The notes under the pieces: generated by a model
What the model was told of the DNA's origin: nothing
Database searches by the model: none
The model's input: the letters and a program-made list of their open reading frames with translations, nothing else
Origin: Rheinheimera faecalis
GTDB lineage: Bacteria > Pseudomonadota > Gammaproteobacteria > Enterobacterales > Alteromonadaceae
Assembly (NCBI RefSeq): GCF_021290965.1
Contig: NZ_JAJOYT010000008.1
Span: forward strand, 105,680 to 169,679
DNA length: 64,000 nucleotides
Direction of reading: 5' to 3'
Translations under genes and position numbers: made by a program
Part shown: positions 9,947 through 19,366 of the stretch, piece after piece
Position numbering within the stretch: the stretch's first letter is position 1
Layout of the letters: every line of letters starts with the position of its first letter

Positions 9947-10888
9947 ATGAATACCCAACTTCAGCTTGAACAACTGGCCACAGACGGTATCCATCTGGAT
10001 TTACCGCAGCTGCTGGCCTATCAGCGTCATCATGCGTTGCTGGATTTAGCGCCCAAAATGGCCATTCAAAGTAAGTTGGCAGGCAGTTATCTGGCGCGCA
10101 GTAAAGGCCGTGGTATGGAGTTTGATGAAGTACGACATTACCAACCCGGCGATGACGTGCGTACTATCGACTGGCGTGTCACAGCCCGCACCGGTAAAGT
10201 CCACACCAAATTATTCCGCGAAGAAAAAGAACGTCCGGTTTTTATCCTGACTGATATGTCTGAGTCGATGCGGTTTGGCACCCAATTATTGCTTAAGTCA
10301 GTGCAGGCTGCGCATTTAGCCGCCTTATTGGCCTGGCATGTGCGTGAAACCGGCGACAAACTCGGTGGGCTGGTATTTAGTGAACAGCAATTGCTGGAGC
10401 TCAAACCTGCAGCACGCAGCCAGGCCGTATTACGCTATTTAAATGCCCTGATTAAAATTCAGCAACATCAGGGGATGGCGGCAGAGTCCAACCTCAATCA
10501 TGCTTTGGGTTTAATGCGTCGTTTAGCCCGTCCTGGTTCACTTCTTTTTGTGATCTCAGATTTTAGCGCGCTTGACGCACAAGGCTTGCGTCATTTACAG
10601 GCGATGCGCCAGCATAATGAAATTCGTTGTGTGCATATTACCGACCCTTTGGATTTGCAGCTGCCATTGTCTGCTTCTGGTTTAGCTGCGGTAACAGATG
10701 GTCAGGAGCTGAAAACACTCGACTTGGGATCCTCCGCGTTAAAACACAGTTATCAGCAGCAACAAAGCCAATGGCAACAGGCCTTGCAATTGAACTTAAA
10801 AAAGCTCAACTGCCGCTATTTAGAAATAAGTGCCGCTTTGCCTCTGATTGAACAATTAAACAGGAGTTGGCCTGATGGCGAACACTGA
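9947..10888 (+). CDS. DUF58 protein of the MoxR-Bat cluster
   Basis: DUF58 family protein, regularly encoded beside MoxR ATPases. The signature is seen at about residues 50-85: GMEFDEVRHYQPGDDVRTID then WRVTARTGK and an LFREEKERP segment. The rest resembles a VWA-like fold (FILTDMSESM with a partly preserved DxSxS metal site, and LLFVISDF). No membrane segment is evident, so it is probably cytosolic or peripheral. The ATG at 9947 (313 aa) is preferred; a TTG at 9929 would overlap the MoxR gene by 8 nt. Exact molecular role is not established. Confidence 0.85.
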   Translation: MNTQLQLEQLATDGIHLDLPQLLAYQRHHALLDLAPKMAIQSKLAGSYLARSKGRGMEFDEVRHYQPGDDVRTIDWRVTARTGKVHTKLFREEKERPVFILTDMSESMRFGTQLLLKSVQAAHLAALLAWHVRETGDKLGGLVFSEQQLLELKPAARSQAVLRYLNALIKIQQHQGMAAESNLNHALGLMRRLARPGSLLFVISDFSALDAQGLRHLQAMRQHNEIRCVHITDPLDLQLPLSASGLAAVTDGQELKTLDLGSSALKHSYQQQQSQWQQALQLNLKKLNCRYLEISAALPLIEQLNRSWPDGEH

Positions 10889-11333
10889 ACCCCAACTGGC
10901 TTTAGCTGATATTCAGGAGCCTATGCTGAACACCTTCTGGCCACCTGCACCAGGCTGGTGGTTGCTTGCATTGCTGCTTATTGTACTGCTGGCCTATGGC
11001 TTTCGTTTTTTCTGGAGAAAATGGCAAAAAGCCTTGCCATTACGTCAGGCCAAAGCAGAATTGCGACTGATTAAAGAGCCACATCAGAGTGCTGAACTTA
11101 ATGAACTGCTAAAACGATTGGTACATTGTTACAGCCCACGACATCCGGTTTTATCTGCGCCAGTGAAACAATGGCAGGACTTTTTGCAGCAGCAATTACC
11201 CCAACAGCCTATACCTGACTTACAAAAATTGCTGTACCAGCAGCAGTCTGAGCAAACCGATTTTAGCGGTTATCTTCAGTTTGCGGCCAAATGGCTGAAT
11301 AAAGTCTCAGTCAAACAGCTGGAGCAGCTTTGA
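10875..11333 (+). CDS. DUF4381 membrane protein of the Bat cluster
   Basis: 152-aa protein with one transmembrane segment (GWWLLALLLIVLLAYGFRFF, about residues 27-46) followed by a soluble, glutamine-rich cytoplasmic domain. The N-terminal IQEPMLNTFWPPAPGWW pattern is typical of DUF4381 proteins between DUF58 and VWA genes. AGGAG lies 8 nt upstream of the ATG. It overlaps the DUF58 gene by 14 nt and the next gene by one base, so the cluster is translationally coupled. Function unknown; presumed part of a membrane-bound Bat complex. Confidence 0.82.
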   Translation: MANTEPQLALADIQEPMLNTFWPPAPGWWLLALLLIVLLAYGFRFFWRKWQKALPLRQAKAELRLIKEPHQSAELNELLKRLVHCYSPRHPVLSAPVKQWQDFLQQQLPQQPIPDLQKLLYQQQSEQTDFSGYLQFAAKWLNKVSVKQLEQL

Positions 11334-12325
11334 TGTTTGAATTTAGCTACCCATGGCTGTTTATCCTGCTGCCTTTGCCATTGTTGCTGCGCCGTAAAAC
11401 TCAGCAACAAGGCAGCCCTTTAACACACAAAGCGCTGATTAAAGCCAGCAGCCAGACTGATGGACTGACAAGTAAAGCGCCCCGCTCTGTCAAAACCCTC
11501 ATAGCGCTGCTGTGCTGGTGTTTTTTAGTGCTCGCAGCGACCCAACCTAAGTGGCTTGGAGACACTGTGACCTTGCCACAACAAGGCCGGGATCTGATGT
11601 TAGCGCTGGATTTGTCCGGTTCGATGGCGATCAGTGATATGCAGCATCAGGGTCAAAGCATAGACAGGCTGCAGGCGGTGAAGCTGGTCGTCAGCGATTT
11701 TATTCAGCAGCGTAAAGGGGACCGTATTGGTCTGATTTTGTTTGGCGATGCAGCTTATCAGCAAACCCCTTTAACTTATGATTTAACCACCATTCAAACC
11801 ATGCTGGATGAAGCAGTACGGGGATTAGTCGGTGAACGCACCGCTATAGGCGAAGCCATAGGTTTAGCCGTTAAACGATTAAACGCTTATGAAACTTCAA
11901 ATAAAGTACTGATCCTATTGAGCGATGGCGCCAATACTGCTGGCGTGATCCAGCCAATGGAAGCCTTGCAACTGGCGAAAGCCGCCGGAGTCAAAGTCTA
12001 TACCGTAGGTGTTGGTGCCGAACAAATGGTGCAACAAAGCATTTTTGGCCGCCAGCTCATTAACCCTTCTCAGGATTTGGACGAAGTGCTGCTGACCCGT
12101 ATCGCAGAAGAAACCGGTGGTAAGTATTTCCGTGCCCGTGATTTAGCTGAACTGGCACAAATTTATAAGCTGCTGGATCAGTTAGAGCCGATAGAGCGCG
12201 ATCAAATCAGCTACAGACCGCAGCAAAGTTTGTTGCATTGGCCTTTACTGGCCGCGTTGTTTTGTTCTGTGTTACTTGCCTTAGGCCAGATCAGATGGTC
12301 AGGGAGAAAAAACCATGTGGGCTGA
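11333..12325 (+). CDS. batA: BatA-like VWA-domain membrane protein
   Basis: Membrane-anchored von Willebrand factor A protein. An N-terminal hydrophobic hairpin (FSYPWLFILLPLPLLL and a second helix near residues 60-75, TLIALLCWCFLVLAATQ) is followed by a VWA domain. The complete MIDAS motif DLSGSMAISD is near residue 93, and LLSDGANTAG supplies further metal-site residues. A C-terminal transmembrane helix (HWPLLAALFCSVLLAL) closes the protein. The ATG at 11333 shares a TGATG overlap with the previous stop. Bat proteins were named for Bacteroides aerotolerance, and their biochemical role remains uncertain. Confidence 0.87.
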   Translation: MFEFSYPWLFILLPLPLLLRRKTQQQGSPLTHKALIKASSQTDGLTSKAPRSVKTLIALLCWCFLVLAATQPKWLGDTVTLPQQGRDLMLALDLSGSMAISDMQHQGQSIDRLQAVKLVVSDFIQQRKGDRIGLILFGDAAYQQTPLTYDLTTIQTMLDEAVRGLVGERTAIGEAIGLAVKRLNAYETSNKVLILLSDGANTAGVIQPMEALQLAKAAGVKVYTVGVGAEQMVQQSIFGRQLINPSQDLDEVLLTRIAEETGGKYFRARDLAELAQIYKLLDQLEPIERDQISYRPQQSLLHWPLLAALFCSVLLALGQIRWSGRKNHVG

Positions 12326-14141
12326 TTTTCATTGGTTAAGACCAGAGTATTTCTGGTTACTACTGCCAACGCTGCTGATTTGGGGTTTGTTTGCCAAACT
12401 GCGTCAACCACAAAGCGCATGGCAACACTGGATAGCACCACATCTGCAAAAGGAGCTATTAACTGTTCCCGCCAAACAGCAGCAAAAACCTGTGTTGTGG
12501 CTGCTGTTAATCATCTGGTTGCTGAGTGTGATTGCTCTGGCGGGTCCGAGTTGGCAACGTTTGCCCATGCCAGTGTTTCAACTTAAAAAAGCCACTGTGA
12601 TTTTGATGGATATGTCGATGTCGATGCGCGCCACAGACTTATCCCCAGACCGTTTTACTCAGGCTCGCTTTAAAGCTCTGGATTACATCAATGGTATTAA
12701 AGAAGGTGAACTGGCTTTAGTCAGCTTTGCTGGCGATGCTTTTGTCATATCCCCTTTAACTCAGGATCACAATAACGTGCGGCTGCTGTTGCCTGAACTC
12801 AGTCCTGATATTATGCCGGTGCAGGGTTCTAACCTCGAAGCCGCATTAGTGCTTGCCGATCAGCTGCTCAAACAAGGCGGTTATGTGCAGGGTGATGTGG
12901 TGCTTTTTACCGACGGCTTTGCTTCATCTGATTATCCCCGCCTGCGTGAGCTGATGGATAATTTTCCACACCGCTTGTCTGTGCTGGCTTTTGGTACTAC
13001 CCAAGGTGCGCCAGTACGTTTAAGCAATGGCGAATTATTAAAAGACCATCAGGGCGCTATAGTACTTCCCCGCGTCCCTCTGGCGCAGTTACAGCAGTTA
13101 GCAGAATTGCGAGGCGGTGTCTTTGCTGTTGCTGGCTCTGAAGATAATGATGTCGAAGCACTGCTGGCGTTAAAACCTCTGGATAAAAAAACCGACAGCG
13201 AGGAGCAACAAAAACTCTTTGGTGATCAATGGCAGGACAATGCGGTTTATCTGGTCTGGTTAGTATTACCTTTCGCCTTGTGGCTGCATAAACGTGGTGC
13301 CCTGACCGTCTTTGTGCTGGTACTTTTTATGCCAAAAGCCGAAGCCTTTGAATGGGGTGATCTCTGGCAAACGCAACAACAAAAAGCGCAAGCTGCTTAT
13401 CAGCAAGGGGATTACTCAAGCGCCTGGCAGAATTTTGAAGACCCGTTATGGAAAGGCAATGCGGCTTATAAAGCAGAAGATTATGCCGCAGCTGAACAGT
13501 CCTATCGCCAGTTGGATACTGCAGATTCTCTGTACAATCTAGGTAATAGTCTGGCGCAACAAAAAAAATATCAGGATGCGATAGAAGCCTATCAACAGGC
13601 TCTGGCTAAAAACCCGCAGCTTGATAAAGCTCAGCAAAACATCGATGCGGTAAAAAAAGCGCTGGAACAGCAACAGCAGCAACAACAACAGCAAAAAGGT
13701 GAAGGCGAACAACAGGACGAGCAGCAAGGTGAGCAATCCGGCGACCAGTCTGGTGAGGAAGGTGAAGGCTCTGAATCAAAACAGCAGTCAAAAGAGCAAT
13801 CCTCACAACAGTCATCAGAACAGCAATCGGCTGAACAAGGCAATGATGCTGCGTCACAAAAAGATCAGCCGCCGGGTCAAACTGAACAACAGCAAAAGCA
13901 GCAAGAGCAACAACAGCTGGCTGAACAGACAGAAGAAAACAAAGATACAAAAGAATCCCAGCAGCAAAAGGCAATTTCCGAAGCCTGGCCTAATGCAAAC
14001 GCTGAACAAAGTCAGCAACTGGATAATTTATTACGCAAAGTACAAGATGATCCCTCTTTGTTATTACGCCGCAAGATGGCGATTGAATATCAAAAACGTC
14101 GTTATGATCAACCACCAGCCGGAGTTGTCGAAGAATGGTAA
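12315..14141 (+). CDS. batB: BatB/BatC-like VWA-TPR membrane protein with Gln-rich tail
   Basis: 608-aa fusion-type protein. Two N-terminal helices come first, then a VWA domain with MIDAS DMSMSMRATD near residue 98 and LFTDGFASSD. A helix near residues 315-345 follows, and then tetratricopeptide repeats around 360-450 (for example NLGNSLAQQKKYQDAIEAYQ). The last part, about 450-580, is a low-complexity Gln/Glu/Ser/Lys segment encoded by CAA/CAG-rich DNA. This corresponds to BatB fused to a BatC-like TPR module. GGGAG precedes the ATG; the gene overlaps batA by 11 nt and batD by 7 nt. The Gln-rich stretch is probably disordered and may vary in length between strains. Confidence 0.87.
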   Translation: MWADFHWLRPEYFWLLLPTLLIWGLFAKLRQPQSAWQHWIAPHLQKELLTVPAKQQQKPVLWLLLIIWLLSVIALAGPSWQRLPMPVFQLKKATVILMDMSMSMRATDLSPDRFTQARFKALDYINGIKEGELALVSFAGDAFVISPLTQDHNNVRLLLPELSPDIMPVQGSNLEAALVLADQLLKQGGYVQGDVVLFTDGFASSDYPRLRELMDNFPHRLSVLAFGTTQGAPVRLSNGELLKDHQGAIVLPRVPLAQLQQLAELRGGVFAVAGSEDNDVEALLALKPLDKKTDSEEQQKLFGDQWQDNAVYLVWLVLPFALWLHKRGALTVFVLVLFMPKAEAFEWGDLWQTQQQKAQAAYQQGDYSSAWQNFEDPLWKGNAAYKAEDYAAAEQSYRQLDTADSLYNLGNSLAQQKKYQDAIEAYQQALAKNPQLDKAQQNIDAVKKALEQQQQQQQQQKGEGEQQDEQQGEQSGDQSGEEGEGSESKQQSKEQSSQQSSEQQSAEQGNDAASQKDQPPGQTEQQQKQQEQQQLAEQTEENKDTKESQQQKAISEAWPNANAEQSQQLDNLLRKVQDDPSLLLRRKMAIEYQKRRYDQPPAGVVEEW

Positions 14142-15778
14142 AGCAGTGGTTATGCCTGTTTTTAATAGCGTCCAGCCCGGTCTGGGCTTTCACTGAATTA
14201 AAAGTATCGCTGGATAAGAATCCTTTGTTATTAGGTGAAACAGCAGTGCTGGAGTTGGTGGCCGATGATCAGGTCGCTCATCAACCTGATTTCTCGGTAC
14301 TGGACAAAGATTTTATAGTGCAAGGTCCTTCATTGGGTCAGCAAATGCAAATCGTCAACGGCCAGGCCAGCCGCACCACCAGTTGGCGCCTGCTACTGAA
14401 GGCAAAACAAAGCGGTACCTTTACTATTCCTGCCTTTGAAATTGAAGGGATTAGTTCTTCCCCTATTGAAGTCGAAGTCGTCAAAGGCTCTGCCCAGACC
14501 CAAAGCACCAATGACGCTCAGCTGTTTTTACAAAGTAGTCTGGATAGCACACAACTTTATGTACAACAACTGGCCTATCTGGAAGTAAAAATCTTTTTTC
14601 AGGGCGATTTACAGCGAGGTTCGCTGAGCGAACCTAAAGTGGATGGACTAAGCATTGAGCAGTTGGGGAAAGACAAAGAAGGCTCAGAACTGGTCAACGG
14701 TGAACGTTATCGCACTTTTACCCGGCAATATCGACTTATTCCTGAACGTAGTGGCACTTTTGTGTTACCTGGTTCAACACTTAGCGGCGAAATGCTGGAC
14801 AGAAACTCGGGGCGTTATGATTATTTTGCCCAGACCAAACCCGTTAATGCCACAGCCAATGACATCACTATTGAAGTCGCCGCCAAGCCGGATAATTTCC
14901 CGGGTGACTGGCTGATTGCTGACTTAGTCAGTCTGAATGAAGAATGGAGCCCAGCCACCGATCAGCTCACGCAAGGTGAACCTGTCACCCGCACTATTAC
15001 CATCACAGCGCTGGATGTGGCTGAACATCAGTTACCGGATTTAATTCTCGATGCCCCTGAGGGTGTAAAACTCTATAAAGAACAACCTCATGCTAAACAA
15101 GCAGAGCGTAATGGTACCCTGGTATCACAAAAAGTCTTTAGCATGGCAGTGGTTGCCAATAAAGCGGGCGAGCTGGTACTGCCGGAGGTGAAACTGCCCT
15201 GGTGGAACAAAAAAACCAATTCAGTGCAGTATGCTACTTTGCCGGAAAAACGTTTAACAGTGCAGATAAACCCTGAACTGCCACAACAAAGTGCTGCACC
15301 TATGGTGGTTCCAACAAAGCAGGCACCTTTAACCGAAACAGCAGAAGTTAACCCATGGCAATGGAATTACACCAGCTCGGTGATCAGCCTGCTCTGGCTA
15401 AGCTCTGTTGTTTTGCTGCTTTGGTTCAGACCCACCAAAGCTGTTGTAGAAAAAGCCGTAGTACGAGGCTCAGGGGTTGCCAAAGCCAATCCTAAAAAAC
15501 TGCAGCGGGCCTGTCATGACAATGATGCAACAGCAGCACGGCAATGGCTGATGTTGTGGGCAGAACAGCAATTCGGCCGCCCACCCGCTTCATTAACCGA
15601 ATTAGCCAGCTGGTGCAAAGATGCTGCTTTTTCAGAGCAATTACAGTTGCTAAACCAACAGCTCTATCAGAAAGAGCAGCAAAGCTGGCAAGGTAAAGCC
15701 TTGTGGATTTGCTGGTCGGAGTTATCAGTGCAGAAGGCAGGTTACAAATCTGCTTTGCCAGAACTGTACCCGGAATAA
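14135..15778 (+). CDS. batD: BatD-like oxygen-tolerance protein
   Basis: Last gene of the cluster, 547 aa. A signal peptide (about residues 1-18, ending VWA) leads into periplasmic beta-sandwich repeats typical of BatD (ELKVSLDKNPLLLGETAVLEL, FIVQGPSLGQQMQIVNGQAS). A transmembrane helix near residues 415-430 (SVISLLWLSSVVLLLWF) precedes a cytoplasmic C-terminal domain. The topology suggests it bridges the periplasm and the VWA/MoxR components. It overlaps batB by 7 nt. No terminator is obvious before putP. Confidence 0.87.
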   Translation: MVKQWLCLFLIASSPVWAFTELKVSLDKNPLLLGETAVLELVADDQVAHQPDFSVLDKDFIVQGPSLGQQMQIVNGQASRTTSWRLLLKAKQSGTFTIPAFEIEGISSSPIEVEVVKGSAQTQSTNDAQLFLQSSLDSTQLYVQQLAYLEVKIFFQGDLQRGSLSEPKVDGLSIEQLGKDKEGSELVNGERYRTFTRQYRLIPERSGTFVLPGSTLSGEMLDRNSGRYDYFAQTKPVNATANDITIEVAAKPDNFPGDWLIADLVSLNEEWSPATDQLTQGEPVTRTITITALDVAEHQLPDLILDAPEGVKLYKEQPHAKQAERNGTLVSQKVFSMAVVANKAGELVLPEVKLPWWNKKTNSVQYATLPEKRLTVQINPELPQQSAAPMVVPTKQAPLTETAEVNPWQWNYTSSVISLLWLSSVVLLLWFRPTKAVVEKAVVRGSGVAKANPKKLQRACHDNDATAARQWLMLWAEQQFGRPPASLTELASWCKDAAFSEQLQLLNQQLYQKEQQSWQGKALWICWSELSVQKAGYKSALPELYPE

Positions 15779-15900
15779 AAGTCAGCCGTGATTGGCAGCA
15801 GCACTTTGTTTGTCTGCCTTAAAAAACTGGCTGTTGTTTGATGCTATTGGTAGCATGCGCCAATTTATAACTACAACAATAACAGTGCGGGAGAACCACA

Positions 15901-17394
15901 GTGGCCACGGGAACCATTTTAGCTTTATCTCTTTATTTTATATCCATGTTAGCAATAGGTTTGTACGCCTATCGTCAGTCCAGCAGTAATTTGTCTGAGT
16001 ATATGCTGGGAGGTCGTAAGTTAGGCCCTGCAGTCACAGCTTTATCTGCCGGCGCCTCTGATATGAGCGGCTGGTTACTGATGGGTGTGCCAGGCGCTAT
16101 GTATGTGGCTGGTATTTCTCAAATCTGGATTGGTGTTGGTTTAGTCATTGGTGCTTATCTGAACTATCTGCTGCTGGCTCCACGTTTTAGGCTTTATACC
16201 GAATTAGCCAAAGATTCGATCACCCTACCCGATTATCTGGAAAACCGTTTTGCTGATCCAACACGGCTTTTACGTCTGGTCTCAGCTGTCGTTATCGTCG
16301 TATTTTTTACTTTATACACCTCATCAGGCATGGTGGCAGGTGGTAAGTTGTTTGACGAAGTTTTTGGTCTGGATTATGAGTTTGGTCTGTTTCTGACAGC
16401 AGGCGTGGTGATTGCGTATACCCTGCTGGGTGGTTTTTTAGCGGTCAGCATGACAGATTTTGTCCAGGGCATGATTATGTTTATTGCGCTGGTGATGGTG
16501 CCTGTAGTGGCTTTTGGTGCTTTAGATCAGCCCACTCAACTCTTTGCAACCATAGAGCAGCTCAATCCAAAGCATCTGGATTTATTCACGGGCACTAGTG
16601 TGCTGGGCATCATTTCACTACTGGCCTGGGGTCTGGGTTATTTTGGCCAGCCTCATATTATTGTACGTTTTATGGCGATACGTTCAGTGGAAGATTTTAA
16701 AGCGGCTCGTCGCATCGGCATGTCCTGGATGATCATCTCTATCATAGGCGCCATGGCCATAGGTTTTGTCGGTATTGCTTATGTTCAGCAAACCCAGATA
16801 CCACTGAAAGACCCTGAAACCATTTTTATTCTGCTGTCTCAGGTCTTGTTCCATCCATTCGTTGGTGGATTATTACTGGCGGCTATTCTGGCGGCCATTA
16901 TGAGTACCATATCTTCCCAGTTGCTGGTGACGTCCAGCGCATTAACACAGGATTTCTACAAAACTTTCCTGCACAAAGCCGCCACGGATCAACAACAGGT
17001 ATTGGTCGGCCGCGCTTCAGTCTTTGCAGTTGCCCTTGTCGCTATAGTACTGGCGCTTGACAGCAACAGTTCTATTCTGGGTTTAGTCGCAAACGCCTGG
17101 GCTGGTTTTGGTGCAGCTTTTGGCCCTGTGGTGCTGATGAGTTTGTATTGGAAGCGGATGAATCATTGGGGCGCTTTGGCGGGTATCACAGCGGGTGCGT
17201 TGACTGTGCTGTTCTGGGCTTACAGCCCTTACCAAATTGATGGTAAGCAGCTTAATGATTTCCTGTATGCCATGATCCCGGGAGTTTTTGTCTCTGCTCT
17301 GTTAACCTGGCTGGTGAGTCTGGCGACCTCTGCTCCTTCTGCAGATGTAAGCCATTTGTTTGAGCAAGTGTCTGATAAGTTAGAAAATAATTAA
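15901..17394 (+). CDS. putP: sodium/proline symporter
   Basis: Sodium:solute symporter family protein of 497 aa with about 13 transmembrane helices, importing proline with Na+. Family signatures seen: SEYMLGGRKLGPAVTALSAG near residues 31-50, SDMSGWLLMGVPGA after it (sodium-site region), and GWFGAAFGP-like AGFGAAFGPVVLMSLYWKRM in the C-terminal half. The GTG start at 15901 has GGGAG 7 nt upstream. A monocistronic gene followed by a strong hairpin at 17402-17439. No putA is in the window. Confidence 0.9.
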   Translation: MATGTILALSLYFISMLAIGLYAYRQSSSNLSEYMLGGRKLGPAVTALSAGASDMSGWLLMGVPGAMYVAGISQIWIGVGLVIGAYLNYLLLAPRFRLYTELAKDSITLPDYLENRFADPTRLLRLVSAVVIVVFFTLYTSSGMVAGGKLFDEVFGLDYEFGLFLTAGVVIAYTLLGGFLAVSMTDFVQGMIMFIALVMVPVVAFGALDQPTQLFATIEQLNPKHLDLFTGTSVLGIISLLAWGLGYFGQPHIIVRFMAIRSVEDFKAARRIGMSWMIISIIGAMAIGFVGIAYVQQTQIPLKDPETIFILLSQVLFHPFVGGLLLAAILAAIMSTISSQLLVTSSALTQDFYKTFLHKAATDQQQVLVGRASVFAVALVAIVLALDSNSSILGLVANAWAGFGAAFGPVVLMSLYWKRMNHWGALAGITAGALTVLFWAYSPYQIDGKQLNDFLYAMIPGVFVSALLTWLVSLATSAPSADVSHLFEQVSDKLENN

Positions 17395-17401
17395 GCAATC
17401 T

Positions 17402-17439
17402 AACTGCAGGCGACCTGTTGTTTGGGTCGTCCTGCAGTT
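17402..17439 (+). terminator. hairpin downstream of putP
   Basis: AACTGCAGG-C-GACC pairs with GGTCGTCCTGCAGTT (one bulged base) around a 9-nt loop, 8 bp after the putP stop. The trailing T-run is short (TTTCCTCC), so it is a probable but not textbook terminator. Confidence 0.6.
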
Positions 17440-17538
17440 TCCTCCTGTAATCTCTGAAAAAATCTGTAAGACCATAGTCTTTTCTCGCAGATCTTTGCTA
17501 CATTGAAGCATGACTTCTGTTTAGCTGTTCAGGGACTT

Positions 17539-18762
17539 ATGTACTTTTACACTGCACGCCAACCTATTCTGGATAAAGATAAAAACCTGTTTGCCTATGA
17601 ATTGTTATTCAGGGATGGTGTGGAGAACGTATTTCCTGAAGTCGATAGCAACGAAGCCACCTCACGTATGATTGAAGGCAGCCAGCTCAATTTAGGCTTG
17701 GATGAGTTTTTGGGCGACAAGCCTGGCTTTATCAACTTTACACTTGATTCTTTACTGAAAAAATATCCGTCGATGTTGCCCTGTGAGCAAGTGGTGATCG
17801 AAATACTGGAAACAGTGCAGCCAGGCAAACGTTTATTAGCTGAATGTGAGTCTCTAAAAGCCCAGGGCTATATACTGGCGCTGGACGATTATATTCATCA
17901 ACCGGTCTGGCGGCATTTCTACCCGCTTATCGACATTATTAAAATTGATTTTCGCGCCACCAGCCTCGATACCATGCTGCAAATTAAAGACGCCATCAAA
18001 GAATTTCCGCACATCAAACTGCTGGCTGAAAAAGTAGAAACCAATGAAGAGTTTTTACAGGCGCTGGATTTAGGCTTTGACTATTTTCAGGGCTATTTTT
18101 TTTCCCGCCCTGAGATGATGCAAAGCCGGGCTTTGTCGCCAGCTCAAATGACATTAGCCGAATTGTTGTATGAAACAGCAAAAACAGAGATGGATTTAAA
18201 TACCATCACCTCTGTGTTTGAACGTGATGTGCATTTATCTTACAAGTTGCTTCGCTACACCAACTCAGCGGTATTTAAACGTCGCGCCGAAATCGCAACT
18301 ATTAAACAAGCCATAGTAGTGCTGGGCCAGGCTGAGCTGAAACGTTTTTTATCTGTACTTTTTACAGCTCAAATCAGCAGTGATAAACCTGCAGAGCTGA
18401 TGCGACTGGCAATGACCAGGGCTCGTTTTGCTGAGGATATTGCCAGACTTGCAGGTTTCCCCGAAGTGTCCAAAGCCTTTTTGACCGGAATGATGTCGCT
18501 GATGGATGCGATTCTGGATGAACCGATGAGCTCAGTGATGAGTAAATTGCCGCTGTCCAAAGACATTAAAGATGCGCTGATCGATGGTATAGGACCTATA
18601 GCTCAATTTCTGCAACTGATTAAGTTTTACGAGCAGGCCGCATGGGATGATGCCAACGCACTGATCCATTCCCTCAAACTCGACAGTAAATCTGTACCTG
18701 ATGCTTATCATACGGCGGTACAGTGGGCGAACGAACAAATGAAAGCGCTCGGCGATAACTGA
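17539..18762 (+). CDS. EAL-HDOD domain signalling protein (YuxH/CdgJ type)
   Basis: 407-aa cytoplasmic protein with an N-terminal EAL-like domain (about 1-200) and a C-terminal HDOD domain (about 205-395). The EAL signature reads YELLFRDG, with NFT, EILETV, IKIDF, AEKVET and FQGYFFSRP retained. The DDFGTGYS loop is replaced by DDYIHQPVW, so catalysis is doubtful and a binding or regulatory role is more likely. HDOD landmarks: LSYKLLRYTNSA and an IKQAIVVLGQAELKRFL segment. The ATG at 17539 has AGGGA upstream; an ORF extension of 12 codons lacks support. The related Vibrio cholerae CdgJ affects motility. Confidence 0.85.
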   Translation: MYFYTARQPILDKDKNLFAYELLFRDGVENVFPEVDSNEATSRMIEGSQLNLGLDEFLGDKPGFINFTLDSLLKKYPSMLPCEQVVIEILETVQPGKRLLAECESLKAQGYILALDDYIHQPVWRHFYPLIDIIKIDFRATSLDTMLQIKDAIKEFPHIKLLAEKVETNEEFLQALDLGFDYFQGYFFSRPEMMQSRALSPAQMTLAELLYETAKTEMDLNTITSVFERDVHLSYKLLRYTNSAVFKRRAEIATIKQAIVVLGQAELKRFLSVLFTAQISSDKPAELMRLAMTRARFAEDIARLAGFPEVSKAFLTGMMSLMDAILDEPMSSVMSKLPLSKDIKDALIDGIGPIAQFLQLIKFYEQAAWDDANALIHSLKLDSKSVPDAYHTAVQWANEQMKALGDN

Positions 18763-18779
18763 CGAGCGCGTATTTCTGC

Positions 18780-19094
18780 TTAAAAACTGACGTGTTCAGC
18801 AACTTTAGCCGCTAACTTGTCACCAATACCTTTGACTTCAGTCAGTTGTTTCTGGTCTTTGATCGGGCCATTGGCACTGATGTAATCTTTAATGGCCTGA
18901 GCTTTTTTTTCACCAATACCAGGCACTGCAACTAATTGCTCTATCGACGCCTGATTGATATTCAGTTTGGCTTTGTCCGCAACTTTAGCGGCGGCGGGAA
19001 CGGACAGAGGGGCTTTCGCCAACTCTTGTGCTACGGTCAGATTAACTGCACAGGCCATACTGGCCACGACTGCTGCAACGAGTGCGATTTTCAT
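18780..19094 (-). CDS. ComEA-like helix-hairpin-helix secreted DNA-binding protein
   Basis: 104-aa protein with a signal peptide (MKIALVAAVVASMACAV..., cleavage likely near TVA-QE). After a short linker it has a ComEA-type double helix-hairpin-helix domain: LNINQAS, LVAVPGIGEKKAQAI and LTEVKGIGDKLAAKV. In naturally competent bacteria such periplasmic proteins ratchet incoming DNA; here the type IV pilus retraction genes at 49-51 kb are a possible partner. AGGAGA lies 8 nt before the ATG. Convergent with the EAL-HDOD gene. A GCGCTCG/CGAGCGC stem (18745-18751/18763-18769) spanning that stop codon may terminate this transcript. Confidence 0.85.
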   Translation of the reverse strand: MKIALVAAVVASMACAVNLTVAQELAKAPLSVPAAAKVADKAKLNINQASIEQLVAVPGIGEKKAQAIKDYISANGPIKDQKQLTEVKGIGDKLAAKVAEHVSF

Positions 19095-19366
19095 CACAGT
19101 TCTCTCCTTTTAACAGTGTCTTGCCTTCTCACTGTGTGACTGAAGGTTGTTGTCAGTCACTACAATCCGGTAAACGAAAGCAAAGAAACTACTTTGAGTT
19201 GCAACCTCGTCAATAAAGATAGTCAAAAGATGATATTTTGCATCATTAAATTCACATTATTTAAACAAAAATAATCCCTTCAGTCATTGAAGTTATGGCA
19301 AGGCAACAAGGTAGGGGCTGGGTTTATCCCCGCACGTATCAAATACAAACCAACATTAGAGCGAAA

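Noticed and set aside
13539..13974. Several Leu-, Ala- or Cys-rich ORFs opposite batB
   Set aside because: Created by reading the CAA/CAG-rich Gln tract on the other strand or in other frames.
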